Source: Polytrichum commune
Lineage: Eukaryota > Streptophyta > Polytrichopsida > Polytrichales > Polytrichaceae
Direction: 5' to 3'
Assembly (NCBI GenBank): GCA_950295325.1
Contig: OX485804.1
Coordinates: 24,924,001 to 24,988,000 of the forward strand
Length of the DNA stretch: 64,000 bases
A program made the translations under genes and the position numbers. A model generated the notes under the pieces. It did no database searches, was not told the DNA's origin, and saw only the letters and a program-made list of their open reading frames with translations. Shown one piece after another: positions 1 through 11,990 of this stretch (positions are counted from its first letter, which is position 1; every line of letters starts with the position of its first letter).

Positions 1-169
1 AAAGAAAGTCTCTTGCTTACTCACTTTTGATCTTGCATGTCCACCTCCATTTCTTCCATGAGTTGACAATGTAGTAGAGATTTTCAATTCAACTATGAGT
101 GTTGTAAGTAAGCAAAAGTGTTTCTTCTCCATCTCAAGTAGTACATTGCATTTTTAGTAGTTCCATACC

Positions 170-1146
170 ATGACAAGGCCATTATCGTTTGAAAAAGAAT
201 AGTGCAGTATTATTGCTACAAAAGGGATGGCACACGGAAAGTAGCCAAATGGCTTGCTATTAGTTAATCTAGTGTTGAGGAAACCCAAAAGAAGCGTCAA
301 CATGATGCGAAACTATATGTAGGAAGAAGACCAAAAGTGATTTCAAACCACTTGAGGAGGGCATGTGTGAGAACGGTGACAATTGGAGCATTCAATATTG
401 CCATGGAGGCATGTAGATTAGCTAGGCATGATATTGCAATGATATATGTGTTCAATTAATGCAAAAAAACAATCAATCCAATAGGTTTGGAGGCTTATTT
501 GAAGAAGAAGAAGGAACCTCTCCTTTCAATGAAGAATATTCAAGCTCATTTAGGTTTTGCCAAATCTCACGAGAATTGGATTGTTGCGGATGGAATCAAG
601 TGGGTTATTTTTTTAAGGTTAATTATTTATGCTTAGATGGTCATTATTGGTGTTGGGCTCGAGATGAAGAGGGTCTTACATATCGAACAATGAGGAAAAC
701 ACCAAAACACTAAGGAGGTTCATTAATGGTTTGGGGTTGCATGAGTGCAATTGGACTTCGTTTTATTTGCAAGATAGAATGTAGAACGAATCAATATCTT
801 TGTCATGAGATCTCTATGGCCATTTCTTGAAGTATGGCATGAATGCATCTAGAGTCTTTTTTGAACGTGACGATGATCCTAAACATATAGAAAAACAATG
901 AAATAGTGGTTATCTAAAAGACCTTTCAATGTTTTAAAATGGCTTGCTCAATCACCCAACCTAAAGCCCGTAGAGCACCTATGAGCAACACTAAAACAAA
1001 AGCTCAATCGTTGTCCAACACCTCCAAAGGGTCCTCTAGAATTATGGGAGCACGTGTCTGAGACTTTCCATTCTATCACTTCCATAGAATATGAGAAGCT
1101 TCATGTAGAGCATGTTGCGAAGAATTATTTAATCCTTATTTAAGTG
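170..1146 (+). pseudogene. Tc1-like (DD34E) transposase relic
   Basis: Seen: translated fragments in shifting frames line up in the order of a Tc1/mariner transposase. A basic stretch GLEAYLKKKK and the block NIQAHLGFAKSHENW lie near 484-579. DGHYWCWARDEEGLTY follows at about 639-690, LMVWGCMSAIGL at 721-760, and ERDDDPKH at 863-886. WLAQSPNLKPVEHL occupies 941-982, followed by a proline/leucine-rich tail to about 1146. The second catalytic Asp (869-871) and the Glu (973-975) are 104 nt apart, one base short of the spacing a D-34-E protein needs. The first catalytic Asp is not recognisable, and several stops and frameshifts break the gene. Known: Tc1 transposases cut and paste at TA sites in the nucleus. 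Inferred: a long-dead copy; no terminal repeats were identified and the 5' end may lie outside the window. Family call is fairly sure, the exact lineage is not. Confidence 0.8.
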
Positions 1147-1199
1147 GACTAGTTTTTGTGTATGTATAGACTCATAGTTCCGAAATTGAGTTTGTGAGG

Positions 1200-2369
1200 G
1201 GCTTAATTTCAAAGTTCGAGTGCTTCCATATATTATGTGTAATTTTTTATTTTTAATTCAAATCCTATGAGAATAATCAATGAAACTTCTACTATCTAAA
1301 GTGATCTTGTGTTTGTTTAATCATTAACTCCATGTGTCGGCATTGTTGATTTATTGGAAAACACTCATGTGATGTGCACATCATGCACATTCACACGGTA
1401 GGGCCCATTGCCAAATCATTTCACCTCTAACCTATTCTCTATCCATACTTCTTCATTTTCAAAGTCAATGTAGTATTGAAAGGCCTCGGGGATAAGCATA
1501 TTCTTAAATTTTTATATTAACTTGAAGGGTTTTTTCAACATGATTGTCACAAAAGATAAGTTGTGAAACATCGTCAAAGAATTGTACCCATAGGGTTGAA
1601 ATAAAATAAAATAGCTTTGTCTCCCATATGACTTCATGTGTAGGAAGTTTGAGAATTTTCTTTTTAGTTACAAATTTCATTATTTGGAACATTAACATCG
1701 TGCCACAATTTCCACTCCAAATGTGATGTGACATTTCACTCAAATGAGTTTCAACTCTCTTAACACGGTTCTAATAGTACGTAATAGGATGTTGTAAAGA
1801 ACGTTGACATGTACATCTACACATAATTGACTTATGCTTTTGCCGCTCATTCCAAAGTGTTTCTCATATAGCATAATCTATTCACTAGGTTGGCAAGGGG
1901 ATTCCACAAGAGAATGATGCACTATCTTCCTATATATGTTCTTCTGCATTCTTTACATCAAGCGAGTCTTAGATGACGTGGGCCTTTCCAATAGAAGACC
2001 ACTCAACAATCAATCAACATCATCGGATCTTGTGGCCTTATATAGATACTTGAAATTCCCTTGGTGACACATGCTTACCTATGCAAATATGCTATGAGAG
2101 AAGTACAAATCAAAATGACACCCAACTCTTGATGGTTTCGTAACGAGAGAATTATGATGAAAAGGGATGTAACTTATACCTCATTCCCATTCGCATCAAT
2201 CAGACAATAAGACTAACTCCATTAGATAGTGCCTTCTGACACTCCATTTTGAGGGATGGTTCACACCTAGACTATGCAAAATTATCAACTCGGATTATTC
2301 AATCTACAAGTACTCAAGAAATTGGCTCTAATCAATATTAGGTTTACAGTTGGTGAGGTAGTAGAGTCA
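1200..2369. other. No gene recognised
   Basis: AT-rich sequence with only short accidental ORFs. I see no domain, RNA gene or clear repeat boundary here. Confidence 0.5.
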
Positions 2370-2600
2370 TTTGTAGAGTCTCTCAAAGAGGGATGAAACC
2401 GTTCTTTGAGAACACCTTATATTAAGAGCTTGTTAGTTTGTTGTGTATTGGAGCTTCTTTTGAAAGTTGGGTAAAGTTTTTGGGACTTCTTCTTTCCATT
2501 GCCCAAACTTTTGATAGCGTTTTCATGTCTAAAATAGGGTGTACACATGAGACTCATCCCGGATTGGCCTATGCAAGGCTGACTAAAATAACCAATGTTT
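2370..2600 (+). repeat. Dispersed repeat A, copy 1
   Basis: This segment matches the reverse complement of 13130-13380 over most of its length. Shared blocks include TTTGAAAGTTGGG, TTTCCAT, AAATAGGGT and GGCCTATGCAAGG, in the same order and similar spacing, with small indels between them. Both copies contain a broken reading frame in this orientation (SFESWVKFLGLL here, YFESWAILLESL in the partner), so a coding origin is possible. I do not recognise the family. Confidence 0.6.
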
Positions 2601-5600
2601 TTAATAGCCTAACACCATTCTTTGTGTATGATAGTTTAAACATTGAGAAAACTTGGATGACTTTGTGTTGATTCACATAAACTCATGGTTTCGTTTGCTT
2701 TACTTTACAATAAGTCTATTGTTGGCCACAATACCTCCACAATATCCACACCACTCTTTGTGGGCTACGTAGATATGTATTTGGAATCCTACATGGTCAA
2801 AGCAATGCTTATTTTCCATGGTTAAAGGCATTTTTTCTTCCCATCTCTATAAGGTAACACTAAGAAAAAAAACACAAACATGCATTAAACTAAACCATAC
2901 AAGTTGGATTCAAACTTGTTTGAATTATACAATAGATCATTAAAAGAATTGCATTTTTGGTATGATTATGATATACTAAACATATAACCACATAGTCAAA
3001 GTTATTTTGTTAATCAATCCACAACATATATATGAGGATAAATATGCATGGTTATCATATACCCGTAGTGGAAAACATTGACATAAATATGTTAAATTTG
3101 ACTTGGAGCCAAATGAAATCAAATTGTATCAATAATACTAAACATGTGGCAAATGGTTTCTTGCATGTCTATCCATTGTTTATCGACATTGTGGGATTGG
3201 TTGTGTGCACATGATTTGCTAGTATGATTTTATTTGTTATTTGTTATTTATTTATTTTAAATTTGTTTGGCGCACATTGAGAATTCAATTGCATTTGCTA
3301 TTATGATCTTATACGTAGCCAACAACAATTGCAAATGGATGAATTAGATGTGAGGTGCACATTGTTGCAATGCCAGGGTCAAGTGATGCATGCGAGTCTC
3401 TCCATGCAATCTTTGCATGCATATGGGTTTCAACGATGTACACATTCTCCCCCTTGTTGTATTGTGTTAAATTGTCTCAAGTCGTGTACTTTAAATGTTT
3501 TTGGTGAGCCTCACGATTGTTGCCTTCATGACCATGTGTTTGCGTCATGGCATGGCTCCTACACTTGGCCATTCTAACCCATAAGGTACAAGCATTTGAT
3601 TGACCATGTTACCAAGTCCTTGCATGGGCTCATGCCTCCTCCTACTTCTTATATGAGAAAGAGGCTCTTGCTGAAGCTTGCACCATGTACAAACAATATG
3701 ACAAGATCTAAGACTATGTGCATTTTAGTGTCGTGTGACAAGCCTATGATTACACATTCCCCGTATTGGGTGGTCACTAGTGTATGTGATGCAATGTTGA
3801 TAATGATCACCACATGCTTGTTTTGACTGTTTTGTTAATGGAGTATAGTTTAACTAGCATTCAACAACATGTATGGTATGATTATCCAATATCATTGATG
3901 GACCAAGGAGGATTGGCGGAGGATGAAATTTCATCCAAATTTATATGGTTTCGTGTTGACAAGGTCACGATGTTTTAAGGACACATTTGAATTTACGACC
4001 CAATTGAAACAAACCAAAAAATGACTAATATATGCATGATGGTTTGCTCTTGATAGTGGTATCATCCTTACCATGCATCATGCATACTTAAAGCCCTCCA
4101 TGTTCAATACGAGGGTCAACCTATGTGAGTATAGATTAGTTTTGTTATCAAATATATGCACATTGGAATGAGGTCATTGTCTTATTTATCCGTTTTGAAT
4201 GTTACATGAGTGGATTTAGCGAATTGTACCTTGAACTTTAGAAAATAAATGAATAAAGTTCAATATTTTTTAAACTCCGAGGTTGCTTTGAACAATACAA
4301 GACGCCAACATAAAAATTTAGTGTAAAATACAAAAATCTCAAACAACAAGTTTGTGCAATTGAACATTTTGTAACTCAAATAAGTCAATTTCTAGTTTCA
4401 GAATAGACATGCATTCACAACCCACCCTCAAGCTTCAATATGTTGACCACCAATTCTCTTTATCACATTTAATGACACTTCCATGTGGATGGGAGGTCAC
4501 AAATTTCTTTGCATTTGTTTCACCAACTTGGCCGAGATGCGGAAATACATAAAGGCCTTCTTCTTGGGAGTCCTTTGTTTGCATACATTGGAATGCCAAG
4601 AAGATTAAACCAATACAAAGGGTGGATTTACATTATGGTAACAAGTCCATGAAACTAGGGTTCCAAATTGCCCCTTAAGGGACCCTACTTACTTATAGAC
4701 TCAAATATGGACCAAGATTACATATTAGTTTCTCAAACCATGATAGCTATTTTCTTGAGTGTCAACCATCAAAATTTTGGCAAAAAAGTGACGCTATATT
4801 ATCTTTTAGGAGATTCACTCACATTGGTGGATTATGTGATGTAGTATATTGGTCCTGGTGCATCATCCTTTGCCTTTAAATGACCATATACATCTAAACC
4901 ATATTCATTGGCTAATTCTATATATATATATAAATTTTACTTTAAAACATGCAAAGGCGGACACATGGTTTTTTTTACACATAAGGTTGCCGCCTTATTG
5001 TGTGCAATTCCATTCCCACATACATCCAATCATCAATAACAAATTATAAAGATTGTCATAGTCAATTTTCACCTTGTTAAGTGCTCTCTCTCTCTTTATA
5101 TATATACATTTTGAACACGTATATTTTTGGTTTTAGATGTTAACAATGAACCTTGTCATTAAATGTAGGTGTCCAATTAAGAAGGTTGTGTATCTTACTA
5201 TTTTGGACCCATACTGCTCTAGTTTGTTGCACTTACACATGTGAATCATGAATCACTTTAATGTGGTTTCTAGTGGTCCAAGCTTGCCAACTCATTGACA
5301 ATGTCCACCATTCATGGGATGGTTAAACGATGAGACGATGGCCTCACCACCGAGTTGTCTATTGCATGAAATAACAAGAAAACGGTAGAACCGTGAGGCT
5401 ATGTCCTTTGCTATGAAAGACTACAATTGTAGCTAATTACTTTGCTCATGCCAATCCATGGCTATTCACTATACCAAACCTTTCTTGGATTTTGTGCACC
5501 TTCTTCTCAAATACGGGTCAAGGATTGAAGCTACTCATTTCTCACCCGAAATTTTTAAAATAAAAAAATCAAGAACTGCTGAATTAACTATGGTTAACTA

Positions 5601-6453
5601 GATTTCTTTCAATGCATTTTAGGGAGCACTTGTATATGTATATATATATATAAACTATAGTTAACATCCACATTACATAAAGTGGACCAAAAATAACAAG
5701 AACAAGTAACGTCCAAGTGTGAACACAAAGTGGTTAGGAAATTTGCTCTTGAAACAAAGACGTTGATGCATAGTCTCTATCCTACAGACAAAGCCAATAA
5801 ATAAAAAGAACATTGGGTGCTCTTTTTGCACCGGCGTGAATGAAAGCATGCTATTTCAACACGTGATCAAATTTTACTAAGCTTCAGGGTAGGGTTACTT
5901 CCATCCTTTCAGAAGGTGGACTCCTTTTAATATGTTTGTGTCCATTGCACAATGGATACCGTAGATGATTAGTTGACGCTAGGCAGCCAACTTTGGTTCT
6001 CCCAAAGTTGCTGGGGTGAAAAGTAAACCATCGCTAACTTATGAGCTCAAACACCAAAGGGCTCGGGTGCACGTGGGCTACAAAGTTCCCTTTTCAGGCG
6101 AGATTTGGTTCAACTATATGCAAGTGACAAAAATGAAGACAAATCCGGGATGCTTCTAATTGGATGCGGCTCGGGTCGGGTTAGCCCAATTCGACAATAC
6201 GGACATTGGTATGTGAGGTTTAGGGTTTAGCCAAACATTTAATTAAACTCCTAGAGAGTATCGTACTTGCGTTGCTTTTGTCGTGTGTTTTCACATGTAA
6301 TCGCTTATCGAGTCATTAGCAAACTACTACAATAGTAGGCACCTTTTTAAGCTCTTTCGAAACCTAGGCGTGTGGCACTTGTCAACATGTTTTTGGGTTA
6401 AGGTACACGTGCGCTTAAAAGCGTCGTCAAATAAAGAACCAACGTCAATAAAT
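2601..6453. other. No gene recognised
   Basis: Several ORFs of 60-82 codons between 3032 and 5049 have no recognisable motif and overlap low-complexity sequence; I read them as chance. Short TA microsatellites lie near 4920-4931, 5098-5105 and 5636-5652. A short piece near 5165-5195 resembles the dispersed repeat B consensus but is too short to call. Confidence 0.5.
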
Positions 6454-6697
6454 CCGATGTGAATTTGAGAACGTTGGCCCTACCCTGCTCAAGCATCTTC
6501 GTGATGCAGGGTGGGGTTTACTGCCTACCTTGTGGTGGGTGGGCTCATGGCTTCCTACCTACCTAACTAGTTCCCCCCCCCCCCCCCCGTCAAGTAGAGA
6601 GAGGATTTCACAGTGGGATCCGAACCGCCAACCACTTCATTCGGAAATGGGTACCTCTCCACGATCACCCAATAGTTTAGGATCATTTCGGACCTAG
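6454..6697 (-). mobile_element. SINE-like repeat, copy A
   Basis: On the minus strand this segment aligns end to end with 26848-27062 on the plus strand, at roughly 80% identity by eye. Both contain a Pol III box-B-like motif (CGGTTCGGATCC here, CCGTTCGATTCC in the other) about 70-80 nt from the 5' end, preceded by a weaker box-A-like TGGGTGATCGTGG. Both end at CTCAAATTCA followed by a few bases. Size (about 215-245 bp) and the internal promoter suggest a tRNA-derived SINE. A 16-base C run (6573-6588) lies inside this copy, on the 3' side of box B. Target duplications were not resolved. Confidence 0.55.
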
Positions 6698-7264
6698 AGC
6701 ATCATCAACTTTTTATTGCCAACTACACCTATTATTTTGCTTTATCATTTGGAGTCACATGTTGCTATAAGTTTTCCCAATGACATCATTTTTTACATAG
6801 ATAATATAAATAGGTAGTATGCACATGAAAGAATATAACATAACTTAGTTGGCAAAACAAAACCTTAGCAAGAAAAGTTACAACAATGTGTAACTCCAAA
6901 AATGGTTGACTGAAATAATAGGTGTAAAAGGTGTAGTTATGGATGTAAAATTTTGCAAACTATCATTGTGAATGGATCACGTCTAATCTAGATCGGTTGC
7001 ATCCAACGGATGTAGAGCTAGGTTTGCAGTGGTTGTAGAAGTAGGTTCACAATACAAATGTATGTAAGAATGAGCCCCCCCCCCCCCCCCCACTCAACAA
7101 GAGAAGGCCTAAACCCTAAGACGACTATGCGGACTTTTGTGGGTCACATACTAATCTACTATATTATTATTTATACATTCATAAATGTTCAATCCTCACA
7201 CTTTTGCAGGGCTACCATAATTTTATGGTTTTTTGGTCACTTTGGTAAGGTACATCAGTTGAGA
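6698..7264. other. No gene; 17-base C tract
   Basis: AT-rich spacer with a 17-base poly-C run at 7075-7091. The 69-codon ORF starting at 7058 runs across this tract and is not believable as a gene. Confidence 0.5.
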
Positions 7265-7692
7265 TAAACTTTTTAGAAGTGACATTTTAAGGCACACATA
7301 TCTTAGTACGCCAAAATGCATGGAGGTTTAGTTGTTATAAAGAAGAAGTTTTCTGCTTCAATGAAGTTTGAAGATTGACATGATAATTGATCAAGGAAGA
7401 TGTGCCTCATTTGGTGTTTGACCTTGAATGGACACCCATATTTTAGTGGTGTATAGTTGGGTGTGAATTGAAGAGCATACATCAAAAGACATGTGTTGAA
7501 AATATGTTGGACTACGTGCTCAGTATTTGTTAATCATTGTAGACACTATTGGGGGGGGGGGGGGAAAGGGGGTATATGATCATTTAATAACTCCTAGATC
7601 TTCACTTTGACAATGACTAAGACATTCATACAAGCTCCAATGATTTTGAGAGCAGTGGTCATGGTCACGATTTGGATTTGCTAATCATCTCA
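7265..7692 (+). repeat. Dispersed repeat B, longest copy
   Basis: The longest of at least six related segments. Its right part (7485-7692: a phrase near GACTACGTGCTC, a poly-G tract at 7551-7564, then ATATGATCATTTAA and TCACTTTGACAATGA) recurs at 60700-60911 and 63185-63390. Its left part, read on the opposite strand (GGTGTCCATTCAAGG), recurs at 25590-25770, 30745-30960 and 32120-32290. Copies are strongly diverged. No terminal repeats or coding domain were seen, so the class is unknown. Confidence 0.55.
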
Positions 7693-9275
7693 CACTAAGC
7701 TTAATTACAAATTTCATATCCACAAACAATAGGTGGAGGGAGAAATGTGTTTGTTTAAGATCCACTTACCTTATAGGGTTGAAAAGATCCCTAACTTTGA
7801 CCTAAATTTCAATTTCAACCCTCAAAAGGAAAATAAAAAGGAAAAGTTACATTATGCTCAACCCTTTATTGCCTCAACAAAGCACGAGTTGCACAATGGA
7901 GGGAGATAATTCTAACTCACCACCTTGTATCATGGGTTGAGATTGGGCTAAGGATTCGTGGTGTCTATGTAGACTCATGTGTTGTGAAGGTGAAAACGCA
8001 ATGAAAAATATTATAACATGTAAATGATTATTTATAGATAAAAATGACTTTATAAATAAAGTCAAAAACCCCAAATTAAAATCATGGAGTCGAATTGAAA
8101 TGAATTGGGCCTTAATCTTGTAGGGGGGCTTCTTTTTCACTAGAGCCCCTTCATTCATGATGGATAAGTTTATGTAGATGCCACAAATCACAAGCCTTGA
8201 AATTGTGTTTGTCACAAGGCAAAAAAGGGACCAAAATCAAGATTTTTCAACTTGGCTAGTTACTTGAAAGACAAATTTACAACATTACTACGCCAATGGA
8301 CATGGATAATTTATTAAATATATATCATTCTCTTACAAAAGTGTCATCTTGTATTTAATAGTCTAAAGTATTGTGAATAAGAATGGGTTCTAACACTCAA
8401 ATGTGAAGTCCATAATTCCAAATGCGAGGTTCACATCTTTAGTTCTCAAACCTTATTGAGAGCAACTCCTAAATCCTCAGGGGTTGTACACTTCAAGGCA
8501 CTTACATGCAATGCCACTTAATGAGCATGTTTAGTTATCTTTAGTAATTCACAAATCCTGAAGGTGCACCATTCATTCATAGCATGTGTCAATTTCAATA
8601 TCAATACAACTTCATACAAATTCTGGGTGGACAAGAGGAGGAATATACATACAAAATAATAGCTAAGAAATAGAAATAAGTGTATATACACTATGTCAGA
8701 GTTTATTTATAAAGAGTAACAACATATATATGAGAAAAAAAACTTGCAAAAATAAGGCTTCTGACATTGCATCTCATATTATATCTCAAGTGGTAGGATT
8801 CCTCCCAATTTTTCTCAATGATTAATTCTTACTCTAAACCTCTCACCCCTCCTCCCTGGAGGCCTCAAACCAAACCTCAACCCTTGGGTTTTGGACAAGC
8901 GATGATGGTAGATGAGCCATTCATAGACTACATGAAATGAAGAGATGTTGGATACTTACGTGTAGCTTAAGAACTACCTAAGTTTCTATAATCTCCTAAA
9001 AAAGAAAGGAGAATGACAACTACGGTCTTATTGTTGCTGTGAATTATGTTGTTCCTTAATTTTTGAGTTGGTCTAAGTATATTTGTAAACCCAAAAAGGC
9101 CATTACAAGAATTAGAATACTCTTGCCACCTTGAACATGTGCGGAGAAGCTAACATGCACTCAACTCCTCCAAGGGCAAACCCTTAGGTGCTCATATTGT
9201 TAGTTGAAAATATCCAGTTCACCTAAATTTACCCCCCCCCCCTCCCCCTAATGATTGGGTGCCCAATATGTGGTA
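7693..9275. other. No gene recognised
   Basis: A 113-codon minus-strand ORF (7874-8215) is the longest here, but it has no recognisable motif and a biased composition. I leave it uncalled. An 11-base C tract lies at 9232-9242. Confidence 0.45.
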
Positions 9276-9391
9276 GGTTGCATCGGAAATCAAGCACTAG
9301 GAAGGTCACCCATCCAAATATTATTATGGCATTAGGTGGCTTAACCTTGTAAATCCCATGGGGTCCACGTTAAGGCCTTGGGTTTTAACCC
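9276..9391 (-). pseudogene. 5S rRNA-derived pseudogene
   Basis: Read on the minus strand, about 116 nt follow the layout of a plant 5S rRNA gene (120 nt). The best block is AGGTCACCCATCC (9303-9315, plus strand), the complement of the conserved internal control region that carries box C. Flanking matches include GGCTTAAC, CCCATGGGGTCC and TTAAGGCCTTGG, in the right order and spacing. Many substitutions, including in the helix I strands, make it non-functional as a ribosomal RNA. It may be a dispersed 5S pseudogene or the head of a 5S-derived SINE (SINE3 class); no second copy was found in the window to decide. Confidence 0.6.
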
Positions 9392-9497
9392 ATCATTCAA
9401 TCTCCCATGTATCATGCCCTTGTTGCAAAATTACGTATGAGTTTCAATATTCCATAGGGCATCATGTATATACATTGCCAATAGAAAGAACACACCA

Positions 9498-10010
9498 TAG
9501 TCCTATGTATATTACTAGTTTGACATGTGTCGTCCCAACTTGTTGTACCCATGAATATAAATTGATATCATGGATCAACCCAACCCCATATACCCCATGC
9601 AACCACATGCCCATGTGTACCCGCCACATGCATGTATGCCCATGCCCATGCCCATGCACATGTCCATAAGCCCCCGTGACCCACCACCATGCCATGTCAC
9701 CACCTTGGCTCCATGCATGCCACCTCTTTTGGGTTTCTCCAGCATATCCACCTTTTGCACTTGTACTCCCCCAACCTTTCCACATTTGTTCCTTTTTTTT
9801 TTTTGATCACATGTCTAGTTTGGAGTGGGGAAATCTTTGACATTCAACCGTTGTCCTGTGGAAACATTTACATTTTTTAGGCGAGAATGATGGACCAATA
9901 ACCTCACCACCACCACCACCACCACCATGCCTTTTGTTGTGTATAGACCTAACCCATAGTCATAATCAATACCCCTTATGTGCACCCACGTGCTATAAGT
10001 ACAAAAATCA
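9498..10010 (+). repeat. Tandem duplication, unit 1 (513 bp)
   Basis: Unit 1 of a head-to-tail duplication. Unit 2 begins directly after it at an offset of 513 bases. The two agree over their whole length, differing by point changes and by copy number of embedded microsatellites (ATGCCC near 9646-9657, CAC at 9905-9927). The ORFs in this block, such as 9358-9669 plus and 9462-9785 minus, are products of the microsatellites and differ between units, so I do not call genes. Confidence 0.9.
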
Positions 10011-10510
10011 TAGTCCTATGTATATATTACTAGTTTGACATGTGTTGTCCCAGCCTGTTGTACCCATGAATATAAATTGATATCATGGATCAACCCAACC
10101 CCATACACCCATGCAACCATATGCCCATGTGTACCCGCCACATGCATGTATGCCCATGCCCATGCACATGTCCATAAGCCCCCCGTGACCCGCCACCATG
10201 CCATGTCACCACCTTGGCTCCATGCCTGCTACCTCCCTTGGGTTTCCCCAGCATATCCACCTTTTGCACTGCTACTCCCCTAACCTTTCCACATTTGTTC
10301 CTCTTTTTTTTTTTAGTCACATGTCTAATTTGGAGTGGGAAAATCTTTGACATTCAACCATTTTCCTTTGGAAACATTTACGTTTTTTAAGCAAGAATGA
10401 TGGACCACCACCACCACCACCACCACCACCTTTTGTTGTGTATAGACCTAACCCATAGTCATAATCAATACCCCTTATGTGCACCCACGTGCTATAAGTA
10501 CAAAAATCAT
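10011..10510 (+). repeat. Tandem duplication, unit 2 (500 bp)
   Basis: Second unit of the duplication that starts at 9498. It is shorter because it has fewer ATGCCC copies and lacks a few bases beside the CAC repeat. It ends at ACAAAAATCAT, directly before a 13-base C tract (10514-10526). Confidence 0.9.
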
Positions 10511-11811
10511 ATGCCCCCCCCCCCCCAAATTTTGCAACCTTGTTCCTCCTAGACATTGCCTTCTCTGATTTTGTCATCAATGATTGTGTCAAATGTTGTG
10601 AAGGTCGAAGGAACTACGATCCTTCATAAACTCTTGCATGCATTTGTCAAGTCATTGTTGTTTTTTATTCCAACTCTCAAACTTTTAAACTCATTGGAAA
10701 TTAGAGTGATATTTGTGAATTATCATGCAACATCAAGTGTCAATGCCACTTAATGATTGACAAACAGTCAATGTAGGTTGATGATGAATAGTGGGCCACA
10801 CTTAATTAAATGCCTAGTGTGCTTAGTATTTAGAATGATTCCCCTTCACCCTCAACTTATTATAGTTGGTTTCCCAAATTCATTAATGTGATCTCCTCAC
10901 ATGTCATGATGCCATTGTTTTATCAATTTACTCAAGCATCATCACCAAAAATTCTTGATGGGCAAGGTGTGAATGAGGAATTACACTCAATCTTTGTGAT
11001 CAAGATGATTAACTATGCACTCATGTGGATATCTTTGTGCTAGATTGGTCTTGATGAAATGAGTTTACCTTGCATTTTTTATTGTGGAAAAACAAGAAAG
11101 AACTACATTTTTGAGAAATTAGGAGAAAAAACTATTTTGGTTGAAATGATAACTTCAATCTATGATTCAAAATTCTTCCTTTGAATTTTCTAAAAGGAAT
11201 ACACAGGGAAGTGAAAGTGTGCACCGTCAATTTGAATTTACGCCCATCATCTAAAAGTTTCCCCTCCCTCCCCTCCTTGTAATTGTGGCATAAAGCAAAA
11301 AAAGAAGAAGAAGCAATATGTCAAAGAACATAACAATGTCTCTTTTCAAATCACGATATTGCTCATGCCATCTTTGTCCCCCTCAAGCCCCCCCCCCCCA
11401 TTAGAATCTACTATGGTATAGATGTATATAATACATAGGTCAAAGTCCCTCAAGGTTTTGCTCCATCAAAGATAAATGGTGTCATGAAATGCATTTGATG
11501 TTCGTGGAAGGTCATTACAACATTAACAAGGAGGCAAATCTCCTTGCAAGTGGGTTTTGTAGGTATTATAGATCCTTAGCAATTGCTGTGTCACCCCAAA
11601 CCAAACATGCTTGATGGAAGACATTCAATATCAATATGAAAGGCATTCATCAATTGGTCAATAATTTTTACAAAATTTTGTAACGATGCCCTCAAATTTA
11701 TAATGAATTCAAGGAATGTGAAAACCCAACTTCAAAATATTGAAGGTCATGAAATCTATGTCCAAAACCAAATTTAATTTTTTACCTTTTGAGCAATATT
11801 TTTAATGATAA
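10511..11811. other. No gene; contains a GGGCCACAC motif
   Basis: No coding domain. Near 10770-10830 lies TTGATGATGAATAGTGG followed by GCCACACTTAAT, which matches 17157-17200. A 12-base C tract lies at 11388-11399. Confidence 0.5.
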
Positions 11812-11990
11812 GTTTTGAAGATCTCATCTTGATATTCTATATTTAGGTACCTAACACAACAATAAAGGGAGCCCTAAAAATATGTCCAATTTAAACAACA
11901 CTTTGCCACTACTTTCAGGCGTTTGACCAGAAAATTTATGATTTTAGTATACCAAAGCATTTCTTTTCCATATAATTGACCGTGTTTGCT
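11812..11990 (+). repeat. Dispersed repeat D, copy 1
   Basis: Aligns in the same orientation with 24346-24520. Both start TTTTGAAGAT, continue through CTTGATATT and TAACACA, then AACACTTTG and a GTTTGAC block. Diverged, unclassified. Confidence 0.6.

Noticed and set aside
9358-9785. Overlapping 103- and 107-codon ORFs on opposite strands
   Set aside because: Generated by ATGCCC and CAC microsatellites; the duplicated unit at 10011-10510 does not preserve them.
10317-10592. 91-codon minus ORF with a glycine run
   Set aside because: Created by the 13-base C tract and the CAC repeat.
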